A stretch of DNA of 64,000 bases, taken from Cyanobacteriota bacterium (lineage in GTDB: Bacteria; Cyanobacteriota; Cyanobacteriia; CACIAM-69d). Below, piece by piece: positions 28,403 through 36,109 of the stretch. The DNA lies in assembly GCA_022402445.1 (NCBI GenBank), contig JAKRSF010000009.1:62001-126000 (forward strand). The letters are read 5' to 3'. The translations under genes and the position numbers were made by a program. The first letter of the stretch is position 1. The number at the start of each line of letters is the position of its first letter. The notes below the pieces were generated by a model. It was not told the origin of the DNA and ran no database searches. It saw only the letters and a program-made list of their open reading frames with translations.

Positions 28403-30972
28403 GCTTTGCTAGAAGAAATCGGAACCGACAGCACCCCATCGGCAAATGTGCAGCCAGGGATGGTGTTGCAGATGGCCTCGAATCGCTCCCGCACATGGGC
28501 AGCCTTGAGGTTTGAGCGCCGCAGGATGGACCGCTGGCATTCCCTCACGGTGATTTGCCCGCCCTTCGCTTCAGCAGCCTTATAGATTTTGAACAGTTGC
28601 CCCGTCAGGGGGTGGCCTTCGGTCTCTTCGCTGTAGGCTTGCACCAACAGAAATTGGCCACAGTAGAACTCGCTGAGGTTGGCGGCCCGTTCGGCGGTGT
28701 CGGTGCCGATCGCGGTGGGGAACTCGGTGGTGTTGTCCCCCAAGGCCCATTCAACGCAATGGAGCCACAGGGCCAGCCGGGGCATGTAGCTGCACTGTTT
28801 CCCCAGGAAGAACGCAAACGCGGGATTGGATTCTTGATACTTGAGGTATCCCCGCCGGTAGCGCTCCCACTGGCGACGCCAGATCGCCCCCGCCCCGGTG
28901 CTGAAGGTGAGGACGCAGTTGGGCACCCGTCGCAATTGGCGGTAGAGGTGATCGATGGAGCCGTAGATATCCACGGTCACGTCGGACCATTCGGCGAAAT
29001 TGTCCGGCAGGGATGGGCGCGCTGGCAGAAACCGCGACAGCAGCCCGTCCGGGTCATCTACCAGGGCGAAATGTTTGGCGGCCAATTTCGGCTGCAATCC
29101 CCCGGCGATGTTGAGGGTTTGGCCCTTGAGTCGTAGGGAGCCCGAGCGATCGCTGTATTCCTTCCTGATGGCTAGGGGTTTGTTCCATGCCGTCAAAAGC
29201 AACTGGCGGCTATTGCCCTTGCCGGAGCCTTTATATTGATCCAGCCCGGAAAATAGGCCCGCTAATTCGTCCTTAACCCAGCATGAGCCTGAGTTTGGGG
29301 GGTTGTCGGCTAAGCGCTTTAGGATGGCTTCCATTTCCCCCTCGTTCAGGACGTAGGTTCGGCGGTTGCCGATCATCTCCTCCCGGAAGACCTTGGGGTT
29401 GGCCGTGCTTTCAAAATTCTCGGCCTTCTCCTGGGGTTTCATGGCTTCCCAGGCTTGGGCGATCGCCTCCAGTTCCGCTTCACATTTCTCGATGCGGGCG
29501 TCTTCGGCGTCCTGCATGGCGTACAGGGGCGCAAAAATTGCATCTTGCGCCGCTGATTTGCCGCTGCTGGGGGGTGATACGTCGTTGGTCCAGAAGATTG
29601 GGCTCTCGATCCAATCGTCCTGGCTGGCGTGGCCTTTTTTGGCGATGACCTGGACCCGGCCGCCGAGGATGACGCCACAGGCGGGGAGTAGGTTTTGCAG
29701 CAGGCGGATCGGGTCGATGCGATCGCTCTGGGCTTTGGTGGTGAAGGCGCGGGCGAGGGCGTCGGGGAGGATGCCGTGGGGGTCGAAGGGTTTGCTGGCG
29801 CGATCAATGAGCGATCGCAACTCCAGGGAGTCCCGATCAAGGCGATCGCGCTCTTCCCGCTCCCGCTGGGTGGCTTCGATGAGGCGGCGGATGGATTGCT
29901 CGGTGCGATCGCTGGCGGCGGCGAGGCGGGGGATTTCCATCTCCATCTCGCTGTCGCTGGCGTCGAGGATGCGATCAATCTCCCGCCGCAAGTCCTCTAG
30001 GGATAGGGTGTCTGGGGAGGTTGTGGCGCTAGGGGTGGGGTCTGGGGTCCGGGGGGTGGTGTCGGGCCGCTGGGGTTCTAGGTTGCCCAGAATGTCGTCG
30101 GGTGTGGCTCCAGCGGCCAGCCAGTCGGCAATGTCGAGCCCCTTATCTCTGGGTAGGGATGCCTCGCTCCAGTCGAGGTCGGGCCATGGGTAGAGCCATT
30201 GGGCGTCGGGGTGATCGGCGGCGATCGCGCGGGCATATTTCAGGCCGTTTTTGTCCCGGTCGGGCACGATGACGATCCGGGCCCTGGCGAAATCCTGGCT
30301 GTAGTCGCCATAGCTGCCGTAGGCCCCGCCGCCGCCGATGGTGGTGGTGGCATGGAACCCCAGGGCAGCGAGGGCATCGGCACAGGGTTCGCCCTCGACC
30401 CAAAAGATCAGTTCACCGGCGGCGGCGGCTTTGGTGAGTTCGTGGTAGCGGAAGGGGGCGATCGCCTGTTTGAGGGGATCTTTGGTGGCGTCGTCCACCT
30501 GTCCGCCCTTGCGCCATGCGGTGTTGCCGATCCAATATTCTTGCCAGATGGTGCGCTTGCCGGTGCCGTCGTCAATGCGGCGGGTGCGGATCAGGGGGTT
30601 GCCCTGGCGATCGCTGTAGTGCCAGACGCGATCGCCCTTGGGCCGGATGGTTTTTTCGGTGGGGATGGGCCACCGGCTGGTGGCGGCGGGGGGCATGGGT
30701 GGGGCCGGTGGTCTGGGGGCCGGTCGGGGGCGGCGGCGCTTGGGTGGGCGATCGCCGTCGGGGGCGTTGGGATTCACCGGGGGGTTGATGGCATCGCGGA
30801 TGGCTTTTTTATGGGCCTCATCGTCGGGATAGTCCCAGCACTGCCATTTCCCGTCTTTGGTGCTGATCTTCAGGTTGCCGCCGTCGCACACGGGGCAATT
30901 GGCAACAATCTGGGTCCGGGTCTGTTTGGTGATCTCCAGATTGTCGAGGTGATCGAGGATGTTGAAGGTCAT
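28252..30972 (-). CDS. TOPRIM/DUF3987 primase-helicase
   Basis: A 906-residue protein. The N-terminal zinc-finger-like region has CPVCDGGNLKISTKDGKWQC. The TOPRIM domain is seen as ELIFWVEGEPCADALAALGF with PDRDKNG (E and DxD). The DUF3987 P-loop domain has FWTNDVSPPSSGKSAAQDA and a Walker B-like CWVKDELAGLFSGLDQY. The C-terminal 40 residues are encoded by iterons and rich in I/D/R/Q. Such proteins replicate phage satellites, plasmids and tycheposon-type elements. ATG 30972 forms ATGA with the upstream stop, indicating translational coupling. Confidence 0.88.
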   Translation of the reverse strand: MTFNILDHLDNLEITKQTRTQIVANCPVCDGGNLKISTKDGKWQCWDYPDDEAHKKAIRDAINPPVNPNAPDGDRPPKRRRPRPAPRPPAPPMPPAATSRWPIPTEKTIRPKGDRVWHYSDRQGNPLIRTRRIDDGTGKRTIWQEYWIGNTAWRKGGQVDDATKDPLKQAIAPFRYHELTKAAAAGELIFWVEGEPCADALAALGFHATTTIGGGGAYGSYGDYSQDFARARIVIVPDRDKNGLKYARAIAADHPDAQWLYPWPDLDWSEASLPRDKGLDIADWLAAGATPDDILGNLEPQRPDTTPRTPDPTPSATTSPDTLSLEDLRREIDRILDASDSEMEMEIPRLAAASDRTEQSIRRLIEATQREREERDRLDRDSLELRSLIDRASKPFDPHGILPDALARAFTTKAQSDRIDPIRLLQNLLPACGVILGGRVQVIAKKGHASQDDWIESPIFWTNDVSPPSSGKSAAQDAIFAPLYAMQDAEDARIEKCEAELEAIAQAWEAMKPQEKAENFESTANPKVFREEMIGNRRTYVLNEGEMEAILKRLADNPPNSGSCWVKDELAGLFSGLDQYKGSGKGNSRQLLLTAWNKPLAIRKEYSDRSGSLRLKGQTLNIAGGLQPKLAAKHFALVDDPDGLLSRFLPARPSLPDNFAEWSDVTVDIYGSIDHLYRQLRRVPNCVLTFSTGAGAIWRRQWERYRRGYLKYQESNPAFAFFLGKQCSYMPRLALWLHCVEWALGDNTTEFPTAIGTDTAERAANLSEFYCGQFLLVQAYSEETEGHPLTGQLFKIYKAAEAKGGQITVRECQRSILRRSNLKAAHVRERFEAICNTIPGCTFADGVLSVPISSSKAIDMIDKTAETPATPDVNPVDRVIDNDRQDRQMIDKSSEKRPKRRRGGSY

Positions 30973-31235
30973 TCCGGTGCCCCCCCATCCCAGTCGGTGT
31001 TTTCGCTGTGGCTGACGGGCGAAAGGTCGTGGACGACCAGGGAGGTGACCCACACGATCGCGCGGACGATGCCCTTGTGGTTGGTCTGGCTGCCCTGGTG
31101 TTCGATCGCGTACTTCACGGCGTCATGGGGGTGCCCTTCGCGGGGCCAGAGTCCGGCGGTGAGGGCGATCGCCATCCTCATGGATTCCATCTTGGTGAGG
31201 GTGACGATGATGGGGGTGGCGGGATGCAAATTCAT
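30969..31235 (-). CDS. Hypothetical element protein
   Basis: An 88-residue protein starting MNLHPATPIIVTLTKMESMRMAIALTAG. A short hydrophobic stretch (GIVRAIVWVTSLVVHDL) precedes an acidic tail ENTDWDGGAPE. No family is recognised. Its start and stop both form ATGA overlaps with neighbouring genes, strong evidence that it is translated in the primase operon. Confidence 0.7.
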   Translation of the reverse strand: MNLHPATPIIVTLTKMESMRMAIALTAGLWPREGHPHDAVKYAIEHQGSQTNHKGIVRAIVWVTSLVVHDLSPVSHSENTDWDGGAPE

Positions 31236-31483
31236 AGCTGATATCCCCATTTGGTGAGGGTTTCGATGGTCATGGCGCGGGCGAATTTGCTCAGGGGTTC
31301 ATCCTTCTGGAGGAACCCAAGCTCATGGGCGAGGGTTTCAAGGACGCGGCGGCGGGCATAGGCGGCGTGACGGACACAGCCGTAGCCAGAAAGTTGCTTG
31401 AGTCGGTGCGTCAGTTCGTCCGTGTAGGCGACGTAAAGCTTGCACAGCCCATCAATGGCGGCGTGGTTGACGCAATGGGTCAT
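31232..31483 (-). CDS. Hypothetical protein, paralogue of the next upstream gene
   Basis: An 83-residue protein starting MTHCVNHAAIDGLCKLYVAY. The C-terminus LGFLQKDEPLSKFARAMTIE plus TLTKWGYQL is nearly shared with the gene upstream (LGFLQKDEPLSDRARRQTEQ plus TLATWGYQL). All helical, no known family. ATGA overlaps at both ends place it in the coupled operon. It probably arose by tandem duplication. Confidence 0.72.
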   Translation of the reverse strand: MTHCVNHAAIDGLCKLYVAYTDELTHRLKQLSGYGCVRHAAYARRRVLETLAHELGFLQKDEPLSKFARAMTIETLTKWGYQL

Positions 31484-31893
31484 AGCTGATAACCCCATGT
31501 GGCGAGGGTTTGCTCGGTTTGGCGGCGGGCGCGATCGCTCAGGGGCTCATCCTTCTGGAGAAACCCAAGGGCACAGGCGATCGCGGCGATCGCTTCTTGG
31601 CGCTTTCGTTCGGTGCTGGCGATGCAGTGGGCAACCTCCCGCAGGACGATCGACTGCCGCGCAATGACGGCGCTGATAAATTCGGGCTCGGTGCCGTCGG
31701 CGGCGGCGGGCTCGACTTTGAAATTCCCCAGGTCGGCCAGATCAAGCAGGTTGTGAATAGTGGCGAGGGCAGTGTGGGCGCGATCGCGTTGACCCCCTTT
31801 TCCGTTGGTGTACAGACCATAGAGGTTGTACAAAGCGATGATCTGGGGGGTCGGCTCTGGCATGGTGCCGGGGAGGCGAAGCGGTTCGGTCAT
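31480..31893 (-). CDS. Hypothetical helical element protein
   Basis: A 137-residue protein with IIALYNLYGLYTNGKGG near the start and the C-terminal module LGFLQKDEPLS...TLATWGYQL shared with the downstream paralogue. It has no membrane span and no recognised domain. The ATG overlaps the upstream gene's stop (ATGA). The conserved end module may be a protein-protein contact shared by the two paralogues (inference). Confidence 0.72.
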   Translation of the reverse strand: MTEPLRLPGTMPEPTPQIIALYNLYGLYTNGKGGQRDRAHTALATIHNLLDLADLGNFKVEPAAADGTEPEFISAVIARQSIVLREVAHCIASTERKRQEAIAAIACALGFLQKDEPLSDRARRQTEQTLATWGYQL

Positions 31894-32255
31894 GCGATCG
31901 CCCCCGCCGCCACCGGCTCATCTTCGGCTTCTTCGAGATAGGCGTCGTGGATGAACTCCTCAAACGCGACCCAATCGACCGCTTGCAGCACATCATCGCC
32001 AAATGCCCCAGGGGCCAGCTTCCCAAGCAACTCCAACAGCCTTGGGGCGTGGTAGACGGGGCGGCACCCAGGGGAATCGCACTCGGGAATCGCCAGGGCT
32101 ACCTGGTCTTCGGCCATGCCCTCGGGCAGCCCGTGCAGCCACGCGAGATCGTCATAGTCGAAGACCTGAACCCCTTCGCCGTCGTCGGTTTCACAGTCGA
32201 AAAACAGGCCCAATTCGTCGAGCTTGGCGCGTACCTGATCCGGTAGAGACAGCAT
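31890..32255 (-). CDS. Acidic hypothetical element protein
   Basis: A 121-residue, strongly acidic protein (LFFDCETDDGEGVQVFDYDD, FEEFIHDAYLEEAEDEPV). Acidic proteins of this size in mobile elements are sometimes DNA mimics or antirestriction factors, but nothing here proves that. Its ATG immediately follows the TAG of the upstream ribbon-helix-helix-like gene, and its stop overlaps the next gene. Confidence 0.68.
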   Translation of the reverse strand: MLSLPDQVRAKLDELGLFFDCETDDGEGVQVFDYDDLAWLHGLPEGMAEDQVALAIPECDSPGCRPVYHAPRLLELLGKLAPGAFGDDVLQAVDWVAFEEFIHDAYLEEAEDEPVAAGAIA

Positions 32256-32489
32256 CTAGGCCACCTCCGCAGGGGCGACGGCGTTGTGCAGCACGTAGGC
32301 CAAACGCTCACGGGTGGGTTCATCAATCTCGATCAACTGACCGCCATCATGGACGGCCAGATACAGACGCAGGGCTTCGGACATCACCTGGGATTGGGTG
32401 ATCGTTTGGGCGGCGCAGTGAATGTTGAGCGCCGTTCGCAAACTCGCGGGAAACGCCCGAAGGTGAAGGGTTATCAGGTTTTCGTTCAT
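32256..32489 (-). CDS. Small ribbon-helix-helix-like protein
   Basis: A 77-residue protein. ITLHLRAFPASLRTALNIHCAAQTITQSQVMSEALRLYLAV has the strand-helix-helix layout of RHH DNA-binding proteins, with basic/polar residues in the first strand. It is the first gene of the leftward primase operon and faces a divergent regulator, so it may be an autoregulator or copy-control protein (inference). A TGATTCAC motif lies on the same strand 23 bp upstream of its ATG. Confidence 0.65.
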   Translation of the reverse strand: MNENLITLHLRAFPASLRTALNIHCAAQTITQSQVMSEALRLYLAVHDGGQLIEIDEPTRERLAYVLHNAVAPAEVA

Positions 32490-32547
32490 GGTTTTCTGGG
32501 GAATGAACTAGGTGAATCAGCGGCGGGGGTGACCGCTGGTATCAAGC

Positions 32548-32601
32548 GGTCTCAATGTAGCCATGTCAACCATGATTACACTAGGCGTCTACATTGAGAC
32601 C
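32548..32601. promoter_or_regulatory. Operator-like inverted repeat in divergent intergenic region
   Basis: Perfect 13-bp arms GGTCTCAATGTAG (32548-32560) and CTACATTGAGACC (32589-32601) are separated by 28 bp. They sit between the leftward primase operon and the rightward regulator gene. The centre-to-centre distance of 41 bp is about four helical turns, so two sites could be bound on the same face. It is a strong candidate for the operator of the adjacent regulator. Confidence 0.8.
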
Positions 32602-32651
32602 AGTCAAGGGGTGGATTTTTGTTAAATTTGCCCCTTGATTCGGTTGGTTGC

Positions 32652-33296
32652 ATGGTTGCCGTTCCATCCCAGAAAGACCTGACAGACAAGGGGCTTGAGC
32701 TTCTGGGTCAAATTTTTCACTTCTACCGGTGGGAGCTTCGCGGCCTTTCACAGCGGGCCTTTTGTCAGGAAATCAACACATATTGGAATTTTCAGGTTGC
32801 AAGTCATCAGGTGATTTCAACCATCGAAAACGGCTCGATTCGCGGCGGTGTGCGGTCGGTCCCGATGCAACTGCTGTCTTTTGGCTATCCCTTCACCTAC
32901 TGGCCTAGCCGTGGCCGTGCCTTCACGCTGCATGAATTGCTCGCCGTCGGCCTAGGGGAGATTGAGCCCGTCCTGTCCGTCGCCCCCGTCTCGCAGATCG
33001 ATGCCTTTGGCCGGTGGATCGTCCGCGACGGCGTAACCCCCGAGGAACAGATCGCCATGGTGGGGGACCGGGGGATCCCACCCGAAAGGTGGGCAGAAAT
33101 CAAACGGGGCGGCAAAATGCTCGCCCATGAAGCGATCGCCCTACACGATTTGGTGGACCTCAGCGAAGACTCATTTCTCATGCTGTGCGGCCATTTCCCG
33201 CGCATGGGGCGGCATTGGGAGCCCCCCGATAACGAGCCCCCAGCGCTGCCCCTGGAATGGTCGCCGCCAGTTTTTAGCGCCGATACCCTGAGCTAG
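32652..33296 (+). CDS. XRE-like HTH transcriptional regulator
   Basis: A 214-residue protein. The N-terminus IFHFYRWELRGLSQRAFCQEI...ASHQVISTIENGS has an XRE-type helix-turn-helix arrangement. The middle (FTLHELLAVGLGEIEPVL, YPFTYWPSRG) and an acidic C-terminus are unrecognised. It is divergent from the primase operon across an inverted-repeat operator, the layout of a phage-type repressor/activator switch. ATG 32652 is chosen over upstream non-ATG starts. It overlaps the convergent gene by 4 bp. Confidence 0.68.
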   Translation: MVAVPSQKDLTDKGLELLGQIFHFYRWELRGLSQRAFCQEINTYWNFQVASHQVISTIENGSIRGGVRSVPMQLLSFGYPFTYWPSRGRAFTLHELLAVGLGEIEPVLSVAPVSQIDAFGRWIVRDGVTPEEQIAMVGDRGIPPERWAEIKRGGKMLAHEAIALHDLVDLSEDSFLMLCGHFPRMGRHWEPPDNEPPALPLEWSPPVFSADTLS

Positions 33297-33700
33297 TGGT
33301 CAATCTGCGAGCCAAACACCACTCGGTAATCGGCCCCATACATCTGCACTACCTGAATCAGCTTGGCAACAAACTTAGCGGGCACCCGCACCGGCACCCC
33401 ATCCGGCCCCATCGCCCAGGTGTATGCCTGATAGCGGTAATCCTCAAGCCGTCCATCCTGCTTCAGGGCCGTCTTCAGGCGGTGCAGCTCCTCCCGGTCC
33501 CACATCCGGCGCAGGTTGCGGCCCCGCGTGAGCCACCAGGCTTGGGGCACCGGCTGCCCCGGAGACGCCAGAAATTGCGACGCCGCCACCAGGGTATCGG
33601 TGTCGTTGTGGGCGATGGTGGCCGACACCTGGGCATCCCAAACCTTTTTCGCCAGTTCCCCAGGCGACGCGATCGCGCGGCTATGGTCAGAAACAAACAT
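33293..33700 (-). CDS. Hypothetical element protein
   Basis: A 135-residue protein starting MFVSDHSRAIASPGELAKKVWDAQ. It is mixed helical with basic residues (RGRNLRRMWDREELHRLKTALKQDG) and ends VVQMYGADYRVVFGSQIDH. It could bind nucleic acid on charge alone; no family is recognised. Convergent with the regulator gene. The 190 bp between it and the next gene on this strand holds a terminator but no gene. Confidence 0.55.
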   Translation of the reverse strand: MFVSDHSRAIASPGELAKKVWDAQVSATIAHNDTDTLVAASQFLASPGQPVPQAWWLTRGRNLRRMWDREELHRLKTALKQDGRLEDYRYQAYTWAMGPDGVPVRVPAKFVAKLIQVVQMYGADYRVVFGSQIDH

Positions 33701-33841
33701 GCGGCATCATCTCCCAAAACCCGCAGAATCACCCCAATGGCCCAAACTAGCGCACCTACGATCCGAGTGCTAGCCTAGGGGTGGTTTCCCCGAACTGCGA
33801 GACCATTGCCACTGCGGGCTAATCGCGCCAATTCTCCAGAC

Positions 33842-33877
33842 AGAACCCCCACCGGATCAATCCTCGGTGGGGGTTCT
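33842..33877. terminator. Hairpin terminator after DUF29 gene
   Basis: Perfect 13-bp arms AGAACCCCCACCG (33842-33854) and CGGTGGGGGTTCT (33865-33877) with a 10-base loop lie just downstream of the leftward DUF29 gene. There is no long T-run on either side, but the plus-strand exit is TCCATTTTG, so it may act bidirectionally. Confidence 0.7.
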
Positions 33878-33892
33878 CCATTTTGATCCCGC

Positions 33893-34318
33893 CTAGCCCT
33901 CCAGATCCGCCGTGAGCGCCCAATCCAGATCAAAGGGCGGATCAATGGGGAAATCCTCCTCATCTAGGGCCGTCTCGCGGATCGCCAGCAGCCGCCCATC
34001 CCCATACCCCTCAAGGAACGCCTCCGGCAGATAAGACTTCAAGCTCGGGTTTTGCTTCATCAGCCGCGCCACCTGACGCCGTTGTTCCTGGATCGTCGTG
34101 CGCCAAGACTTACCGCGCAGCTCCGGCTGATAGCGCCACTTCAGCAAATGCCCCAGCAGCACCGCCAACCGATTCACCAGCTCCCGGCGTTCCTGACGGC
34201 CCATGCTCTCAATTTCCTCTGCAAGATTCTCCCAATCCAGTTGTGGCGGTCGCCATTCCCGCAGAATCGCCCCCTGCTGTTGGGTCCAAGCGTAGAAATC
34301 CGCCTCATAGTCGCTCAT
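33893..34318 (-). CDS. DUF29 family protein (element-borne copy)
   Basis: A 141-residue protein. YEADFYAWTQQQGAILREW, LAEEIESMGRQERRELVNRLAVLLGHLLKWRYQPELRGKSWRTTI and PEAFLEGYGDGRLLAIRETAL are DUF29 signatures, a family abundant in cyanobacteria and of unknown function. It is a clear paralogue of the chromosomal DUF29 gene at 50540, just outside the element. Its ATG overlaps the preceding gene's stop. Confidence 0.88.
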   Translation of the reverse strand: MSDYEADFYAWTQQQGAILREWRPPQLDWENLAEEIESMGRQERRELVNRLAVLLGHLLKWRYQPELRGKSWRTTIQEQRRQVARLMKQNPSLKSYLPEAFLEGYGDGRLLAIRETALDEEDFPIDPPFDLDWALTADLEG

Positions 34319-34680
34319 GACAGAAACTCCAAAAGCGCCGATTTATTGGCCCTGGCTGCCCCGATCATGCCCCGCGCCGCCGCCAGTTTCCGCAGTTGCG
34401 CCACATTCATCGACTGAATATCCCCATCAACCGACGGGGGTGCCGTTTCGACCGACGGCGGAGCGATCGCCGGACGCAGCGACTTTAAATAAGCAACCGG
34501 GTCAGGGCTCGCATCCGCCGCCCTGGCAATCTCCAAAATCGCCCCATGGAGCGCCTCCGGTAACCGCAACATCTTCGTTGGCAGCATCTTCCATTTCGGC
34601 TTCTGCCAGCCAGGGGGCGGCTCCTTCCCAGCGCCGTACCATCCAGTCAGCTTCTTAACCGAATTAGCTGAATCAGCCAT
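34315..34680 (-). CDS. Hypothetical protein with Rho-N/SAP-like C-terminal helix pair
   Basis: About 121 residues. KLTGWYGAGKEPPPGWQKPKWKMLPTKMLRLPEALHGAILEIAR suggests a basic strand-helix segment. The C-terminus MNVAQLRKLAAARGMIGAARANKSALLEFLS resembles a Rho-N/SAP-type nucleic-acid-binding helix pair. Probably a small DNA-binding or regulatory protein. Two TGAATCAACTACGC repeats (34704-34717, 34725-34738) lie directly upstream of its ATG. Confidence 0.6.
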   Translation of the reverse strand: MADSANSVKKLTGWYGAGKEPPPGWQKPKWKMLPTKMLRLPEALHGAILEIARAADASPDPVAYLKSLRPAIAPPSVETAPPSVDGDIQSMNVAQLRKLAAARGMIGAARANKSALLEFLS

Positions 34681-34703
34681 AACCACCAATCCCCATATTT
34701 AAT

Positions 34704-34738
34704 TGAATCAACTACGCTCTAAGATGAATCAACTACGC
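34704..34738. promoter_or_regulatory. Paired 14-bp direct repeats upstream of 34680 gene
   Basis: TGAATCAACTACGC occurs at 34704-34717 and 34725-34738, start to start 21 bp (two helical turns). On the minus strand each reads TTGATTCA, a form of the motif found before many genes in this element. Likely operator for the leftward 34680 gene. Confidence 0.7.
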
Positions 34739-34739
34739 C

Positions 34740-35050
34740 ACCAATGCCATCACCCCACCGGAGCGATCGCCCTCCATTCCGTCCTCCAGTCCTGGGTAAA
34801 TAGATAGACAACAGCAGACAAATCCTCACCGGGGTTCCCCCGTCCTACTTGGCATCACTCTCACCGGGGCTCCCCCGTCGTCTTGAGCGGTCCTGCTGTG
34901 TGACTTGATGATATTGCCGATTCAGCTACACGTCAAGCTGATTCACCTACTTATCTCCATCTTGTTTCCCTTGACAGATTTAAATGATTCAGCTAGACTC
35001 GCAGAGTCTAGCCAAGGGGGCCGCCAACCACCCCTTTTAGGTGATTCAGC
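34740..35050. other. Structured non-coding region
   Basis: No gene is supported. Two 20-bp near-repeats (34825-34844 and 34860-34879) each contain a CGGGG-loop-CCCCG hairpin. They are enclosed by ACAGCAG (34810-34816) and CTGCTGT (34893-34899), giving a branched structure if transcribed. Further right are a sigma-70-like promoter, a 9-bp-arm dyad (34992-35012) and AAGGGG...CCCCTTTT (35014-35038). It is a candidate small RNA, leader or single-strand origin. Confidence 0.5.
34971..34999 (+). promoter_or_regulatory. Sigma-70-type promoter overlapped by dyad
   Basis: TTGACA (34971-34976), a 17-bp spacer and TAGACT (34994-34999). The spacer contains TGATTCAG. The -10 lies in the left arm of a perfect dyad, GCTAGACTC-GCA-GAGTCTAGC (34992-35012), so a dimeric repressor bound there would block initiation. 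The transcript would run antisense to the 35473 gene or end at the nearby hairpin. Confidence 0.6.
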
Positions 35051-35110
35051 ATTACAGCGATACAGAATATAAGGAAAGCAATCCCGCCCTCGATGCCGGG
35101 ACGGTGCTCC

Positions 35111-35473
35111 CTACTCCGTAGTTGATTCAGCATTGGGGACGGCATAGCCCATCGCCTCAAGCAGCCCCACCAGTCGCGCGGTTAATAATTCTGTGGCCGC
35201 GCGATCGCCTCCCGCCCGCACCATTTCCTGAATCGCCCCCACCAGCAGCAGCACCGCCCCCCGGTCCACCTCCGCCGGTTTGGTGCCGTCTTTTTCAGCA
35301 CCATCAATTACATTTCTTACCGCCTGATTCATTGCCGCCTTAGCCAGCGCATTAATTTGGTCGCTCAAACCACCGCCCGGACGGGATTCCAGCCACACTC
35401 GCACCTCATCATCGAGGTACACCGTAGCCCTAGAACGGTTCAGTTTCGGGCGGCCCCGCCCCCGGTTTGCCAT
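35111..35473 (-). CDS. Hypothetical DNA-binding-like protein with AT-hook-like start
   Basis: About 120 residues starting MANRGRGRPKLNRSRATVYLDDEVRVWLESR. RGRGRPK is AT-hook-like, and TVYLDDEVRVWLES-GGLSDQINALAK resembles a ribbon-helix-helix. An acidic/helical C-terminus follows. A plausible plasmid-type regulator. ATG 35473 is chosen because upstream codons lack a ribosome site and look non-coding. Confidence 0.6.
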   Translation of the reverse strand: MANRGRGRPKLNRSRATVYLDDEVRVWLESRPGGGLSDQINALAKAAMNQAVRNVIDGAEKDGTKPAEVDRGAVLLLVGAIQEMVRAGGDRAATELLTARLVGLLEAMGYAVPNAESTTE

Positions 35474-35575
35474 CGCTTTATCCAAAATTGACCCCAGAAA
35501 ACTAGCATATTCGACGCCATGAAGATAGATTCTGGCGTCATTTTCCACGAATCTAAGATTTATTGGCGTTGGGTA

Positions 35576-35605
35576 TTGACATTAGCTGACGTCTTAAAAT
35601 AATAT
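35576..35605 (+). promoter_or_regulatory. Promoter of the rightward operon
   Basis: TTGACA at 35576-35581, an 18-bp spacer, and TAATAT at 35600-35605 in the most AT-rich patch of the area. It is 60 bp upstream of the first gene (35665) and is followed by a TGATTCAC motif at 35643-35650 in the presumed leader. It probably drives the nine-gene rightward operon to 40471. Confidence 0.7.
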
Positions 35606-35664
35606 CTGTGACATAGAAAAGGGGGCCGACAAGGCCCGCCGCTGATTCACCCAACGATCAAACC

Positions 35665-36108
35665 ATGCAAATTGCACTTAACGACGGACGGACGATCGAC
35701 ACCACCACGGCCACCAAGGCCGAACTGCTCGACGCCGCCAACGCCCTGGGCATGACCACCGCCTACCTTTGCCAATTTGGCGATCTGCGGTTCCGGGAGC
35801 CCTGGCAACGGGCGGTGGAATCGCTGGCCACCGAACGGGCCAACCAACCCGAGCTACAACCCAGCCCCATGGCCGACAGCCCCGACGCGATCGCCGCCTA
35901 TGAAGGATTTCGTCGGGCCACCTACAACGCCCTGCGGAAACACTTCGACGCCACCCGCGCCAGCGACTTCGCCACCGCCCTGGCCCGCCGCCAGTTCAAC
36001 ATGCCCCTGTCCGCCGCAGAACAGGAACTCATCACCCGCTATCGCGAGTGGTATGCCCGCAAGCAACTGGCAGGACGCGAACCAGAACGCGAACTAGCCA
36101 CCGCCTAG
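35665..36108 (+). CDS. Hypothetical element protein
   Basis: A 147-residue protein starting MQIALNDGRTIDTTTATKAELLDAANALGMTTAYLCQFGD. The N-terminal part looks like a small DNA-binding or SAP-like helical fold, and the C-terminus is helical and charged (ATALARRQFNMPLSAAEQELITRYREWYARKQ). First gene of the rightward operon. Its stop sits 1 bp before the first 11-bp repeat array. Confidence 0.62.
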   Translation: MQIALNDGRTIDTTTATKAELLDAANALGMTTAYLCQFGDLRFREPWQRAVESLATERANQPELQPSPMADSPDAIAAYEGFRRATYNALRKHFDATRASDFATALARRQFNMPLSAAEQELITRYREWYARKQLAGREPERELATA

Positions 36109-36109
36109 C

